Assembly: GCA_964472545.1 (NCBI GenBank)
Contig: CAYYNP010000276.1
Span: 1 to 13,499, forward strand
Source of the DNA: CAYYNP01 sp964472545
GTDB lineage: Bacteria; Planctomycetota; Planctomycetia; Pirellulales; Thermoguttaceae
Length of the DNA stretch: 13,499 bases
Reading direction: 5' to 3'
Position numbers and translations under genes: made by a program
The notes under the pieces: generated by a model
The model's input: only the letters and a program-made list of their open reading frames with translations
Database searches by the model: none
What the model was told of the DNA's origin: nothing
Shown here: piece by piece, positions 5,957-13,146 of the stretch
Position numbering within the stretch: the first letter of the stretch is position 1
Layout: the number at the start of each line of letters is the position of its first letter

Positions 5957-6815
5957 TCCAATTGGACGTCGTATCGCAGGTACTGCTGGATGAACGCCAT
6001 CTTGATCATGCCACCGAAGTTCTTGGCGGTCTTCTCGAATCGCGAGAAGATCCGGCGGTTTTCCTTTACCCAGCCGATGAGTCGTTCCACGATGTTTCGG
6101 CGTCGATACGCTTCTTTGTCAAAGCTCACCGGGCGCGCATCACGATCCTCATTTTCCTTCGAGGGAATCACGGGCGTGATACCCAACTCAAGAACGTATT
6201 GGTCAATCCAATCAGCACGGTATCCTTTGTCGCCCCCCAAGGCGACAGGCCAGGCAACCGGTTGCCCGTTCCCATCGCACAAGTTGGCGTCGGCACTTTC
6301 CAAGAGCGTATCGAATACAGCCGACTCGTGTGTTTGCCCCGGCGTCAAATGGAAGTGCAGCGGATACCCCTGGCCGTCGCAGAGGACATGGATCTTTGTC
6401 GAAAAACCCCCGCGAGAGCGGCCTAATGCGTGGTCTGCAGGTTCCTCGGGGTCCCCTTTTTTCCGCCCCCTGCGGCACAGCGGGCGGCCCGAACGATCGT
6501 GCCGTCGACACACCATAGCTCCTCGTCGATCTCGCCGATGTCGACGAAGGCCGCCTGAAGTCTCCGCAGGATCGTATCGAGCGTTCCGTTGGAATTCCAT
6601 TTGTCGAACAGTCCCCACACGGTTTGCCACGGCCCGAACTCTTCCGGCAGGTCGCGCCAAGGCGAACCGGCTCTCAGGATCCAAAGGATCCCGTCGACGA
6701 TCGTTCGCGGATCCCGCGGCGGCCTCCCCGTGGCGGCCGGTTTCGGAAAGACATCCTTGATTAGGTCCCATTCATCATCCGTCAGCAACAAACGCATCAT
6801 TTTCTCGCCCTCCAT
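5950..6815 (-). CDS. IS5-family DDE transposase, expressed as a -1 frameshift fusion
   Basis: The first frame (6815-6423, 130 residues) carries the IS5 N-terminal domain: LTDDEWDLIKDVFPKP, GRPPRDPRTIVDGILWILRAGSPWRDLP, and the first catalytic Asp in ELWCVDGTIVRA. The second frame continues to 5950 with GRSRGGFSTKIHVLCDGQG, the second Asp in GGDKGYRAD, and the catalytic Glu in RRRNIVERLIGWVKENRRI. Together these give a complete DDE set. The frames overlap at an A-AAA-AAG heptamer (6462-6456); a -1 slip there gives a fused product of about 288 residues, normal for IS427-type enzymes. Without the slip, translation stops at codon 131 and gives a protein with only one catalytic Asp. ATG 6815 was chosen as the first start in frame; ATGs at 6800 and 6797 (before MRLLLTDDEW or MMRLLL) are alternatives. 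No inactivating stop is visible. Confidence 0.92.
6456..6462 (-). other. Programmed -1 ribosomal frameshift site of the IS transposase
   Basis: The minus strand reads A-AAA-AAG in the first frame (codons GGA AAA AAG). This is the classic X-XXY-YYZ slippery heptamer used by dnaX and many IS elements. The second frame lies exactly at -1 from here, and the zero frame runs on for about 13 codons to its own stop. A GC-rich stretch follows. Confidence 0.8.
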
Positions 6816-7662
6816 GGCGTGTGGAAGCCCCGACCGTAGGGTCGCATAATCTCACTCGCCGTGGAAGGCCGGTTTTAAGACAGAGCCTAGTATTCACAAT
6901 CGAGCCAAGGGAGACTGGCTCTCCGAACGGCTCTCCCACTGAATCCCTAGTCGTCATCCATAGTGAGTAGCTGCCGACTCCTCCAGGGCGAGCTGAATCG
7001 AAATAGAGCGTGAGACCGTCTGCGGAGATTGACGGCCCGCCATCCTCGAACGGACTGTTTACAGCCGATCCGAGATTGGCCGGGACGTCAAATGCCTCAG
7101 TGACGGCAGAACGAGTCGCGTACCAGATATCGTAACCTCCCACGCCGCCCGACCGGTTCGACTTGAAGAATAGCGTCAGCCCATCGGCAGACAGGCAGGG
7201 ACTGTCTTCGTTGTTGGTCGTGTTGACGCTCTCTACAATGGTCGCCACGCCGAACGGATCATTCGTAGACGAGCGAGTCGTTTGCCAGATGTCTGACCCA
7301 CCAGCGCCAGGACGTGTTGAGCCGAAGAACAACGCAAGGCCGTCGGCTGAGAGCTTCGGCGAGAACTCTCTGTACGGACTATTGGCGGCAACCACATTTG
7401 TCGGTGTGCCAAAGGGGTCTGCAAGCGATTCTCGCGTTGCCTGCCAGATCGAACGGCTGCCTTCACCGCCAGGTCGGTCGGACGGGAAGAACAGAGTAAG
7501 ACCATCACTTGAAATACCCGGAAACCCCTCCAGGTGTGCCGTGTTGACACCCGATCCGAGATTGATCGGTGGCGTGAATTCCGGTGAAATGGGCCCTGCC
7601 CACACATTGCAGGCACGAAGCGAAAGAACTATCGCAACAGCCAGACTCATGTAGCGAAACAT
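6775..7662 (-). pseudogene. 5' fragment of an exported PEP-CTERM PD40 beta-propeller protein, truncated by the IS
   Basis: A well-placed ribosome binding site, AAGGAGG (7676-7670), stands seven bases before ATG 7662. The product opens with a signal peptide (residues 1-22, hydrophobic AVAIVLSL, likely cut after VWA). Four PD40/TolB-like repeats follow, each with the pattern (P/K)xx(S)xDGLxLFF, S-x-RPGG, G-x-x-x-(I/L)W-x-(A/T)TR, then DPFG or EPFG. Host sequence ends after GSIVNT (about residue 258). The remaining 37 residues (RLCLKTG onward) are translated from IS DNA and end at 6775, overlapping the transposase start. The intact gene would encode 324 residues with five repeats and the PEP-CTERM tail now at 5739-5940. 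The truncated product lacks its sorting signal and would be exported unanchored. PD40 repeats build propellers for binding polysaccharide or protein; the ligand is unknown. Confidence 0.88.
6872..6887 (-). repeat. IS5-family right terminal inverted repeat
   Basis: Read on the minus strand from 6887 it is GGCTCTGTCTTAAAAC, partner of 5941-5956. The adjacent TA at 6888-6889 is the right copy of the target duplication. Confidence 0.88.
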
Positions 7663-7710
7663 CGTAGTGCCTCCTTAGTGCTAACACCTCAAGTCACATG
7701 ACATATCTAC

Positions 7711-7729
7711 AGACGGAGTCTCTCCGTCT
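7711..7729 (-). promoter_or_regulatory. Perfect 8-bp hairpin in the leader of the PEP-CTERM gene
   Basis: AGACGGAG-TCT-CTCCGTCT forms an 8-bp stem with a 3-base loop about 50-67 nt upstream of ATG 7662. It could lie in the 5' leader or be an operator. No T-run follows in the direction of the gene. Its function is not known. Confidence 0.35.
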
Positions 7730-7868
7730 TCAAGACCAACAGGGAACTTGACCCGCAAAAACGCGGACCACGCAGACACGCCAGACGATCATCACGGACA
7801 AAACCGCAACGTCAGAGATGCGTGCCGGGAAAGCTGCCTCTGGCTTATCGCCTGGGAGGAAAGTGTCT

Positions 7869-8096
7869 ATGCCTTCTTACTTCGTCGCCAACCGCTTGCC
7901 CCACGCTATGTACAGACGAATCATCTCCGCCTTTGAACTCAGAGTCCGTCGTCAACCACACGTTGACCTACACCCACAGACGATCGCAATGGATCGAACC
8001 ACTACGCCAGATAGGGTGCCGCAGCCGCTGCCTCGTTGTGTGTTACGCGGGCAAGTGCCTCAATGGGGCAACGCGAATCTCATATCCACCACCTAG
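7869..8096 (+). CDS. Possible small protein of 75 residues, unrecognised
   Basis: ATG 7869 is preceded by GGAGGA (7855-7860) at eight bases, a good ribosome binding site. The frame starts MPSYFVANRLPHAMYRRI and runs to a TAG at 8094-8096. The product is basic and has no hydrophobic segment or known motif. Other frames are open across the same DNA, so chance is quite possible. Coding potential rests on the start context alone. Confidence 0.22.
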   Translation: MPSYFVANRLPHAMYRRIISAFELRVRRQPHVDLHPQTIAMDRTTTPDRVPQPLPRCVLRGQVPQWGNANLISTT

Positions 8097-8172
8097 TTTA
8101 CCCCCCCCCGCAAATGTCAACAGTCTCGGGGGCCGTTTTCCGTGAAAATACCTCCGAAGGGGTAGGAGGGGG

Positions 8173-8206
8173 CGCCACTGATTGGCTCGCCCCATCGCCA
8201 GTGGCG
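8173..8206. repeat. Inverted repeat upstream of the two-gene cassette
   Basis: CGCCACTG (8173-8180) and CAGTGGCG (8199-8206) form a perfect 8-bp stem with an 18-base loop, about 100 bp before the ATG at 8306. It could be an operator or leader structure. There is no poly-T tail. Confidence 0.35.
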
Positions 8207-8305
8207 TTGGCCGAGAAGGCAGGGGGCAAACTGCCCTTCCTTCGGCACCGGAGTCTCTGCTAGAGTTCGTCTGTTGGGGGCGTTCCCGAAACAAGGGTAT
8301 GCGCA

Positions 8306-8725
8306 ATGCCCAAGACATGGGCGGAGACTGACGTTCGCCTCAGCGACCAGCTTCGGGCGACTATACCGGACGCCGATCGCACGGTTCTGCGCGACCTGGC
8401 TCTCGATTTCCTCAATCATCCCGAGGCGTGGAGACCAGTCGACCAGCGGCAGAGGTGTCTCTTTCTCGGCAGCGATGGCTCCCCGGTCCGTGTGGATATC
8501 GGGGTGGCGACGATTGACAGCGAATCTGCCACCGTGTTTGCCGTTCAACTGAAAGACGCGTGTCTGGCCGATCTGAGCAGGCCTCTGACGCGGGTCGAGG
8601 AGTTTGAGAACGACTATGTGGACGTCGACTACCGATCGAAACCGGTCGCCAGCCGGCCCATGCTGAAGGTTCGCCTGGGAGAGGTACGCCGATTGCAGCC
8701 GATGAAGTACGATCCGGAAGAGTAG
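8306..8725 (+). CDS. Hypothetical protein, first gene of a two-gene cassette
   Basis: The product is 139 residues, soluble and acidic. The N-terminal half is helical (SDQLRATIPDADRTVLRDLALDF in pieces). It is followed by a probable beta-rich stretch (RCLFLGSDGSPVRVDIGVA, then SATVFAVQLKDA) and an acidic segment EEFENDYVDVDYRSKP. I recognise no catalytic motif or named family. There is no signal peptide or membrane helix. The start is ATG 8306, and only a weak AAGGG lies upstream. Its stop at 8723-8725 is three bases before the start of the next gene, so the two are almost certainly co-transcribed and probably work together. A small regulator or partner subunit are both possible. Confidence 0.7.
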   Translation: MPKTWAETDVRLSDQLRATIPDADRTVLRDLALDFLNHPEAWRPVDQRQRCLFLGSDGSPVRVDIGVATIDSESATVFAVQLKDACLADLSRPLTRVEEFENDYVDVDYRSKPVASRPMLKVRLGEVRRLQPMKYDPEE

Positions 8726-8728
8726 ATC

Positions 8729-9292
8729 GTGGACACGCCCAATTCTCGCCGCTCGACGAGTCCGTGGCTTGAGGTGCGGCTGGACGATCTCGATCCACGG
8801 CAGTGGCTGCACCAAGGAGACGTACTCGAAGACATTCGGATGCCCGTCTTCAAGGCCCTTCTCGATCAGCAGGACGACCCTGCCCCGCAGATTCCCGTGG
8901 ACGTGGGCACGCTGATTGTGATGAGTCAGACCTGCGATCTGATCCATCGCAAAGCGCCGATGGTCGCCTGTTGCCCGGTCCACAGCCTCGACGAATTCGA
9001 GGCGATCAACGACCACTTCAAGCGCACGGGCGCGTGGGAAGACGTTCGTCGCGGGAAGATCGCCGGCCTGCATCTGCTGCCGGGCGACGACCTGCAAGAC
9101 AACCGTACGTGCTTGGTCGTCGACTTTCGCGTCATCCACAGCCTGACCATCGAACACGTGATCGACTTCATCAAGGACGCGGCGTGCCATCGTCGGCTCC
9201 AATCGCCCGACCTGGAGCACATGTCTCAGGCCTTCGCACGCCTGTTTATGCGGGTGGGGCTGCCCGTGAACATCCCGCCATTCAAGAAGTAG
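8729..9292 (+). CDS. Conserved hypothetical protein with SQTCDL and SPxxEHxxQAFARxFMRVGLP motifs
   Basis: The product is 187 residues, starting at GTG 8729, three bases after the upstream stop. Visible blocks: an N-terminal QGDVLEDI element (29-36), a hydrophobic strand into IVMSQTCDL (63-71), CCPVH (81-85), GRxxRR-like and HLLPG blocks, and a C-terminal RLQSPDLEHMSQAFARLFM (157-174 region) running into RVGLP (175-179). I believe I have seen this combination in uncharacterised bacterial proteins, but I cannot attach a function or a DUF number. The conserved Cys and Asp in SQTCDL suggest an active or metal-binding site, which is inference. There is no membrane segment. It ends 63 bp from the convergent ABC operon. 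Confidence 0.75.
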   Translation: MDTPNSRRSTSPWLEVRLDDLDPRQWLHQGDVLEDIRMPVFKALLDQQDDPAPQIPVDVGTLIVMSQTCDLIHRKAPMVACCPVHSLDEFEAINDHFKRTGAWEDVRRGKIAGLHLLPGDDLQDNRTCLVVDFRVIHSLTIEHVIDFIKDAACHRRLQSPDLEHMSQAFARLFMRVGLPVNIPPFKK

Positions 9293-9355
9293 CAGCGCTC
9301 ACTCTCGATCGGCGGTCGTTGTGTCGTGGCCTTAGGGTATCACGGCCGCCCACCC

Positions 9356-10150
9356 CTACGTATCATCCGCCGTCACCAACTCCCGCCGCCTAAGCACCGT
9401 CACTGCCAGCGTCAGCAAGACGGCGGTGGCTCCGAGCAACAACAACACGTGTTGCCACCAGGGGCCGGATTCGGGGGTGCCGCTGCGGGTGAGGCCGAAG
9501 ACGGGGCGGAAGGAGATGGGCAAGCGGTCGAAGCGGATCCAGAGGCCCATCAGGCAGCGAAGGTGGTATTGGACGGTGAACTGGTTGACGATCGCCGGGA
9601 CCATGCCGACGAGCACCTCCGAAATGAACGTATAGCCCACGGCAACCATCATCGCGCGGCGGAGAAAGAGCGTGCTGAAGAGCGTATACAGGGCGCCGTA
9701 GGTGAAGCAGGAGAGCAAGACCAAGGCGGTCATCACGGAGCCCACGTTGAGTTTGTTTTCGATAGCCGGGGCCAGACCGAGGCAAATCACCAGGCTCAGC
9801 AGGGCCGCCGGCATAGTCCAGGCGACGGCCGCCAGGTACTTGCCCAAGAGCACGGAGCCCTTGCCGCCGGGACGCACGGCCAGGTAGCTCCAGGTCTTGC
9901 CTTCGAGTTCGGCGTGGATCGCCGGCGTGGCCCAGAGCAAGAGGCCCATCAGGCAGACGACCTCGGGCACGAGCAGGAAGATCGTGACGACCGTGTCCGG
10001 CAAGTCCGGCTGGTTGTCGGTCTGCAACTGCGTCAGCGTGACCAGCAACGGCGGAAAGCAGACCATCGCCACCCAGAAGAGCATGCGGACGGTGGTCAGC
10101 GCCCGGCTGAGTTCGAAGCGAAACACGGCCCAGGTTGCCTTCGCGTCCAT
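9356..10150 (-). CDS. ABC-2 type transporter permease (module B)
   Basis: The product has 264 residues, starting at ATG 10150 with GGGGAGGAAG just upstream. The frame is open further upstream, but that extension lies within the ATPase gene and is not membrane-like. It has about six transmembrane helices: near 24-41, 54-75, 102-125, 130-155, 160-185 and one before the C-terminus at about 235-255. The segment EGKTWSYLAVRPGGKGSVLLGKYLA (about 83-107, cited as landmark residues E83, G84, K104) is the coupling region typical of ABC-2 permeases, which read xxxLSRPxSRxxLLxGK. The product ends LRRRELVTADDT. Its start overlaps the ATPase stop by one base (TGATG), so it is translationally coupled and should pair with that ATPase. 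Substrate unknown. Confidence 0.85.
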   Translation of the reverse strand: MDAKATWAVFRFELSRALTTVRMLFWVAMVCFPPLLVTLTQLQTDNQPDLPDTVVTIFLLVPEVVCLMGLLLWATPAIHAELEGKTWSYLAVRPGGKGSVLLGKYLAAVAWTMPAALLSLVICLGLAPAIENKLNVGSVMTALVLLSCFTYGALYTLFSTLFLRRAMMVAVGYTFISEVLVGMVPAIVNQFTVQYHLRCLMGLWIRFDRLPISFRPVFGLTRSGTPESGPWWQHVLLLLGATAVLLTLAVTVLRRRELVTADDT

Positions 10151-11082
10151 CAGCTTCCTCCCCGGTGGATCCGCATCAGCGAGGCGAACAGGGTCTGCAA
10201 CGAGTCGTCGCTGCAGCGAAGCTCGTCGATCTGTACGCGATCGCCGTCGACCCAATGCGGCAGCCGTGCATAGAGCGTGGCGGGGGTACGCGTCGAGAGC
10301 ACCAACGTGCGGCCTTCGTCGTCGAAGCGGACCGATTCGACCGACTCTTCCTCGAGCGCCCGGCGGGCCAGTTCGTTGCCGCCGCGGCAGCGGATCGTGA
10401 TCTCGTTGGGCACGTCGGCCAGCAGTTGGTGGACCTCTTCCGAGGAACTCGAGGCCAGCAGCCGGCCGTTGCAGATCAGCAGGAACGAGTCGGTGATCGC
10501 CTCGACCTCGTGCAAGATATGGCTGGCCAACAGCAGGCATTTGCCGTCGCCAATCCAGCGACGAAACAGCTCGCTCATCTGATGGCGTCCGACCGGATCG
10601 AGCCCGCTGAACGGCTCGTCGAGGATCAGCACCTCCGGCTCGTGGGCGAAGGCCTGGGCCAGCTTGGTCCGCTGGCGCATGCCGCGCGAGTAGCCGCCCA
10701 TCGCTCGATGCATGGCGTGTGTCATGCCCACCTGGGCAAGCCCCGATTCGGCCCGCTCGGCCGCTTCGTGACGAGAGTAGCCGGCCAGTTCCATCAGATA
10801 GCGGACCCAGCGGAAACCGCTGACGTTGTCGTAGAGCAGGTCGCGTTCCGGGCACACGCCCAGCCGGCGAAACAGCTCGCGATTGTTCCAGGGATCGCAA
10901 TCGAAGACGCGCAGCCGACCTAGCGTGGGGCGGAGTTGGCCGGTGATCAGATTCAGCAGCGTGCTTTTGCCCGAGCCGTTCGGGCCGATCAGGCCGTAGG
11001 CCCGCGACTCGAGCGAGAGCGTGACGTCGTTCACGCCGATCACCGAGCCGTAGAGCTTCGTGACGCCTTCGAGCCGAATCAT
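10150..11082 (-). CDS. ABC transporter ATP-binding protein (module B)
   Basis: The 310-residue cytoplasmic ATPase powers the module B permease. Motifs: Walker A GPNGSGKST (33-41), signature YSRGMRQ (131-137), Walker B VLILDEP (151-157) with D-loop SGLD, and the switch His in ASHIL (H188). The Q-loop position reads CPERD, as often seen in ABC-2 ATPases. A C-terminal domain of about 90 residues follows, ending in a SLQTLFASLM helix like the xLExxFL end of DrrA/NatA-type ATPases. ATG 11082 is chosen because the family begins (M)IxLEGVTKxYG there; the frame is open upstream, but that DNA belongs to the preceding permease. Only a weak GAG precedes the ATG. It lies 29 bases after the module A permease stop. 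Confidence 0.92.
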   Translation of the reverse strand: MIRLEGVTKLYGSVIGVNDVTLSLESRAYGLIGPNGSGKSTLLNLITGQLRPTLGRLRVFDCDPWNNRELFRRLGVCPERDLLYDNVSGFRWVRYLMELAGYSRHEAAERAESGLAQVGMTHAMHRAMGGYSRGMRQRTKLAQAFAHEPEVLILDEPFSGLDPVGRHQMSELFRRWIGDGKCLLLASHILHEVEAITDSFLLICNGRLLASSSSEEVHQLLADVPNEITIRCRGGNELARRALEEESVESVRFDDEGRTLVLSTRTPATLYARLPHWVDGDRVQIDELRCSDDSLQTLFASLMRIHRGGS

Positions 11083-11111
11083 CTCTGCGAAATCCAATCC
11101 TTGTGAACGTG

Positions 11112-12215
11112 CTACGCCCTCATGGGCGAGGAGACCCGATGAAACAACACCACCAACGAAATGCCGGTAACGCCTGCCAACAACACGATCCAGGCCCAGA
11201 CGTCGCTCAGGCTCGGCCCGATGCCGAAGATACAACTCTGCACTTCGCCCAAGGTGTGGTACAAGGAGACCAGCGTCCATCGCCGGTGCGGTTCGGTGCC
11301 GACACTCCTGAAGACCACGGTATAGGTCACCCAGCCGACGGCCCAGGCCGCGAACCACGAGAAGGCCGCGTAGCGTGTCTCGGACGTCAGCGACGAAAAG
11401 GCCAGCGCCATCGCCGTGGTGGGCACGATCAGCACGATCGACGCCGCCACGATTCTCAGCGGCAAGTCCCACGTTTCGGCCACGACCGAGATTTCCGGCG
11501 AGAGCAACACGCCGACAAAGTACAACACCAGTGCAGGGATGGTGGTGATCAACACCAAATAGCCGGAAACCACGGCCAACTTGCCCACGATGTATTCCAT
11601 GCGCGAAAGCGGCCGGGAGAAATAGAGCAAGAACGCCCTGGTGCGGACGTCTTGCGCGATCAGCGGCGGCGCGATCAGCCCCACCACCAACACCATCAGC
11701 ACGCCCTGGGGATAGCGGAAGAAGACGAACAGCAGGTAGGCCCAGACGTCGTGGCGGCCTTCGATTTCCGGAATCCACGGGAACATGGCCCTGATCGGGC
11801 GCTCGGCCCGCCGGCGAACGAGTTCACGAGCTTTGGCATCGATCTCTTCCTGGGTGAACTCCCGCTGCGGCTGAGATGGATCGCCGACGATCGCTTGCGG
11901 TCGTTCCGGCCTTCGATGGCGCGGGCCGTGACGCGACGGGCCGTGTTCCGCCTCCCACCGCAACCAGTGCTCGGCCTGGGCCCTGTCGCCGGCGGTGATC
12001 GGTAGCGTCTCGTTCATCTGCGTGACGTACGTCTCGTAGAGGAAGAAACCCGCTCCGAGGTAGAAGGCCGGCAGCCACGCCAGCAGCACCCATCGCCGTA
12101 CCCAACGGTTTGCCCAGGCCAGCCGCCAGCCGGTGCGCGTGATCACCCACCATCGCGACGCCTGGCCGAGCACTCGTCCGTGCCAGGTTTGATAGCCGAG
12201 GTCATGAATCGGCAT
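11112..12215 (-). CDS. ABC-2 type transporter permease with large extracytoplasmic loop (module A)
   Basis: The product has 367 residues from ATG 12215, supported by GGGGAGGTGG upstream and by the family-like N-terminus MPIHDLGYQTWHGR. Helix 1 is at about 41-60. Residues 61-156 are polar and charged and rich in His, Arg and Pro (SRHGPRHRRPERP), then five or so helices follow. LYFSRPLSRMEYIVGK (197-212) is the hallmark coupling segment of ABC-2 permeases. The roughly 95-residue loop between helices 1 and 2 should face outward and is a likely substrate or partner contact. The first 14 bases overlap the end of the module A ATPase gene, which indicates coupling. Substrate unknown. Confidence 0.88.
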   Translation of the reverse strand: MPIHDLGYQTWHGRVLGQASRWWVITRTGWRLAWANRWVRRWVLLAWLPAFYLGAGFFLYETYVTQMNETLPITAGDRAQAEHWLRWEAEHGPSRHGPRHRRPERPQAIVGDPSQPQREFTQEEIDAKARELVRRRAERPIRAMFPWIPEIEGRHDVWAYLLFVFFRYPQGVLMVLVVGLIAPPLIAQDVRTRAFLLYFSRPLSRMEYIVGKLAVVSGYLVLITTIPALVLYFVGVLLSPEISVVAETWDLPLRIVAASIVLIVPTTAMALAFSSLTSETRYAAFSWFAAWAVGWVTYTVVFRSVGTEPHRRWTLVSLYHTLGEVQSCIFGIGPSLSDVWAWIVLLAGVTGISLVVLFHRVSSPMRA

Positions 12216-13146
12216 TGGCCACCTCCCCGCTTCCCTCGCGGACCGCCTCGAGAAAGATCTGTTCGAGCGAGTTTCGCGCCGGCGTGAACTGCCGCACGCC
12301 AACGCCGGCCTCGCGAGCCCAGTCCCAGACGTTCGCGGCTCGCTCGGTGTCGGCTTCGGTCAGCGTGAGCCTTCCGCCTTCGGCCTGCTCGACCGCCAGG
12401 CCTTCTTGGCGGATCCGCTCGACGAGTTGGTCGACCGGCCCCAGGACGCGCAGATGGAATTGCGGCGCGGCGGGCCGGCTGAGTTCCTCCAGCCGGTCGG
12501 CCACCTGGACTTGGCCTCGGGCGAGAATCACGACTTTGTCGCAAATCGCCTGCACGTCGGGCAGGATGTGCGTCGAGATCAACACGCTCTTGCCGGCCTT
12601 TTCGACCAGCACGCGAATCCGCCCCAACATGGCCACGCGTTCTTCCGGATCGAGACCCGAGGTCGGCTCGTCGAGGATCAGCAGCGGCGGGTCGTGGACG
12701 ATCGCCTGGGCAAACTTCAGCTTCTGCCGCATGCCGGTCGAATAGGTGTCGACCTCGCGATAACGCTCCTGCTCGATGCCGCAGAAATCGAGGATCTCGT
12801 GGGCTCGGCGCAGGGCCTCGATCGACGGCAAGCCCGACAGCCGGGCGGCAAACCGGACCATCTCCACACCGATCAGCCCGGCCACGTAGCAGTCGTCCTC
12901 GGGCATGTATCCCACGGCCCCGCGGATGGCCCGGGCCTGCTGGCCGAGCTTGTATCCCAGGACCTCGCCGTCGCCGGCGGTCGTCTTGACGAGCCCGAGA
13001 AGCACCTTGATGAGCGTCGTCTTTCCTGCCCCGTTGGGGCCCAGCAACCCCGTCACACCGGGGCCGATCTCGATCGAGACGTCGCTCAGCGCACGCAACC
13101 GCCCGTAGTCTTTGGTGATCTGGCTGAGCCGAATCAGCGTATCCAT
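12202..13146 (-). CDS. ABC transporter ATP-binding protein (module A), first gene of the operon
   Basis: The 314-residue cytoplasmic ATPase has Walker A GPNGAGKTT (36-44), signature YSTGMRQ (135-141), Walker B LLILDEP (155-161) with SGLD, and the switch His in STHIL (H193). The Q-loop region reads GYMPEDD, the form common in ABC-2 (DrrA/CcmA-like) ATPases. The C-terminal accessory domain ends NSLEQIFLEAV, the usual tail of this group. ATG 13146 fits the family start (xxLIRLSQITKDYG); there is no strong ribosome binding site before it. The gene heads a four-gene minus-strand operon with 14-bp, 29-bp and 1-bp junctions, alternating ATPase and permease. Two half-transporter pairs may form one heteromeric exporter or two related exporters. 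Confidence 0.94.
   Translation of the reverse strand: MDTLIRLSQITKDYGRLRALSDVSIEIGPGVTGLLGPNGAGKTTLIKVLLGLVKTTAGDGEVLGYKLGQQARAIRGAVGYMPEDDCYVAGLIGVEMVRFAARLSGLPSIEALRRAHEILDFCGIEQERYREVDTYSTGMRQKLKFAQAIVHDPPLLILDEPTSGLDPEERVAMLGRIRVLVEKAGKSVLISTHILPDVQAICDKVVILARGQVQVADRLEELSRPAAPQFHLRVLGPVDQLVERIRQEGLAVEQAEGGRLTLTEADTERAANVWDWAREAGVGVRQFTPARNSLEQIFLEAVREGSGEVANADS

Larger units (their letters stand above)
5941..6887 (-). mobile_element. Complete IS5-family insertion sequence (IS427-like), 947 bp
   Basis: The element is bounded by terminal inverted repeats GGCTCTGTCTTAGAAC (5941-5956) and, read inward on the minus strand from 6887, GGCTCTGTCTTAAAAC; 15 of 16 bases agree. It is flanked by a TA duplication and encodes one transposase in two overlapping frames joined by a -1 slip. 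Length, ends, two-frame organisation and 2-bp duplication all fit the IS427 branch of IS5. It lies inside a PEP-CTERM gene, in the same orientation. The stop codon of the transposase (5952-5950) is formed by the left terminal repeat itself. Both ends and the reading frames look intact, so it may still be active or inserted recently. Confidence 0.93.
7663..8305. other. Intergenic region upstream of the PEP-CTERM gene and of the two-gene cassette
   Basis: About 640 bp between divergent genes. It contains a perfect hairpin in the PEP-CTERM leader (7711-7729), one weak small reading frame (7869-8096), a run of nine C (8101-8109), and two hairpins shortly upstream of the cassette: 8173-8206, and GGGCA-AAC-TGCCC at 8224-8236. 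I see no RNA gene and no strong promoter consensus. Confidence 0.5.

Noticed and set aside
5950..6771. Second transposase frame read as a separate 273-residue protein starting at 6771
   Set aside because: Its first part is out of frame with the conserved N-terminal domain; the -1 slip at 6456-6462 explains the real product.
8117..9220. 367-codon minus-strand frame antisense to the two-gene cassette
   Set aside because: Spans both cassette genes plus their leader, and its composition is that of an antisense shadow; the plus-strand pair has motif-like conservation.
9326..10273. 315-codon plus-strand frame over the module B permease
   Set aside because: Gln/His/Arg/Asp-rich antisense product of a membrane protein gene; not a protein.
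10150..11778. Upstream extension of the module B ATPase to a 542-residue fusion
   Set aside because: The first 232 residues are an off-frame reading of the permease A gene; the family start is at 11082.
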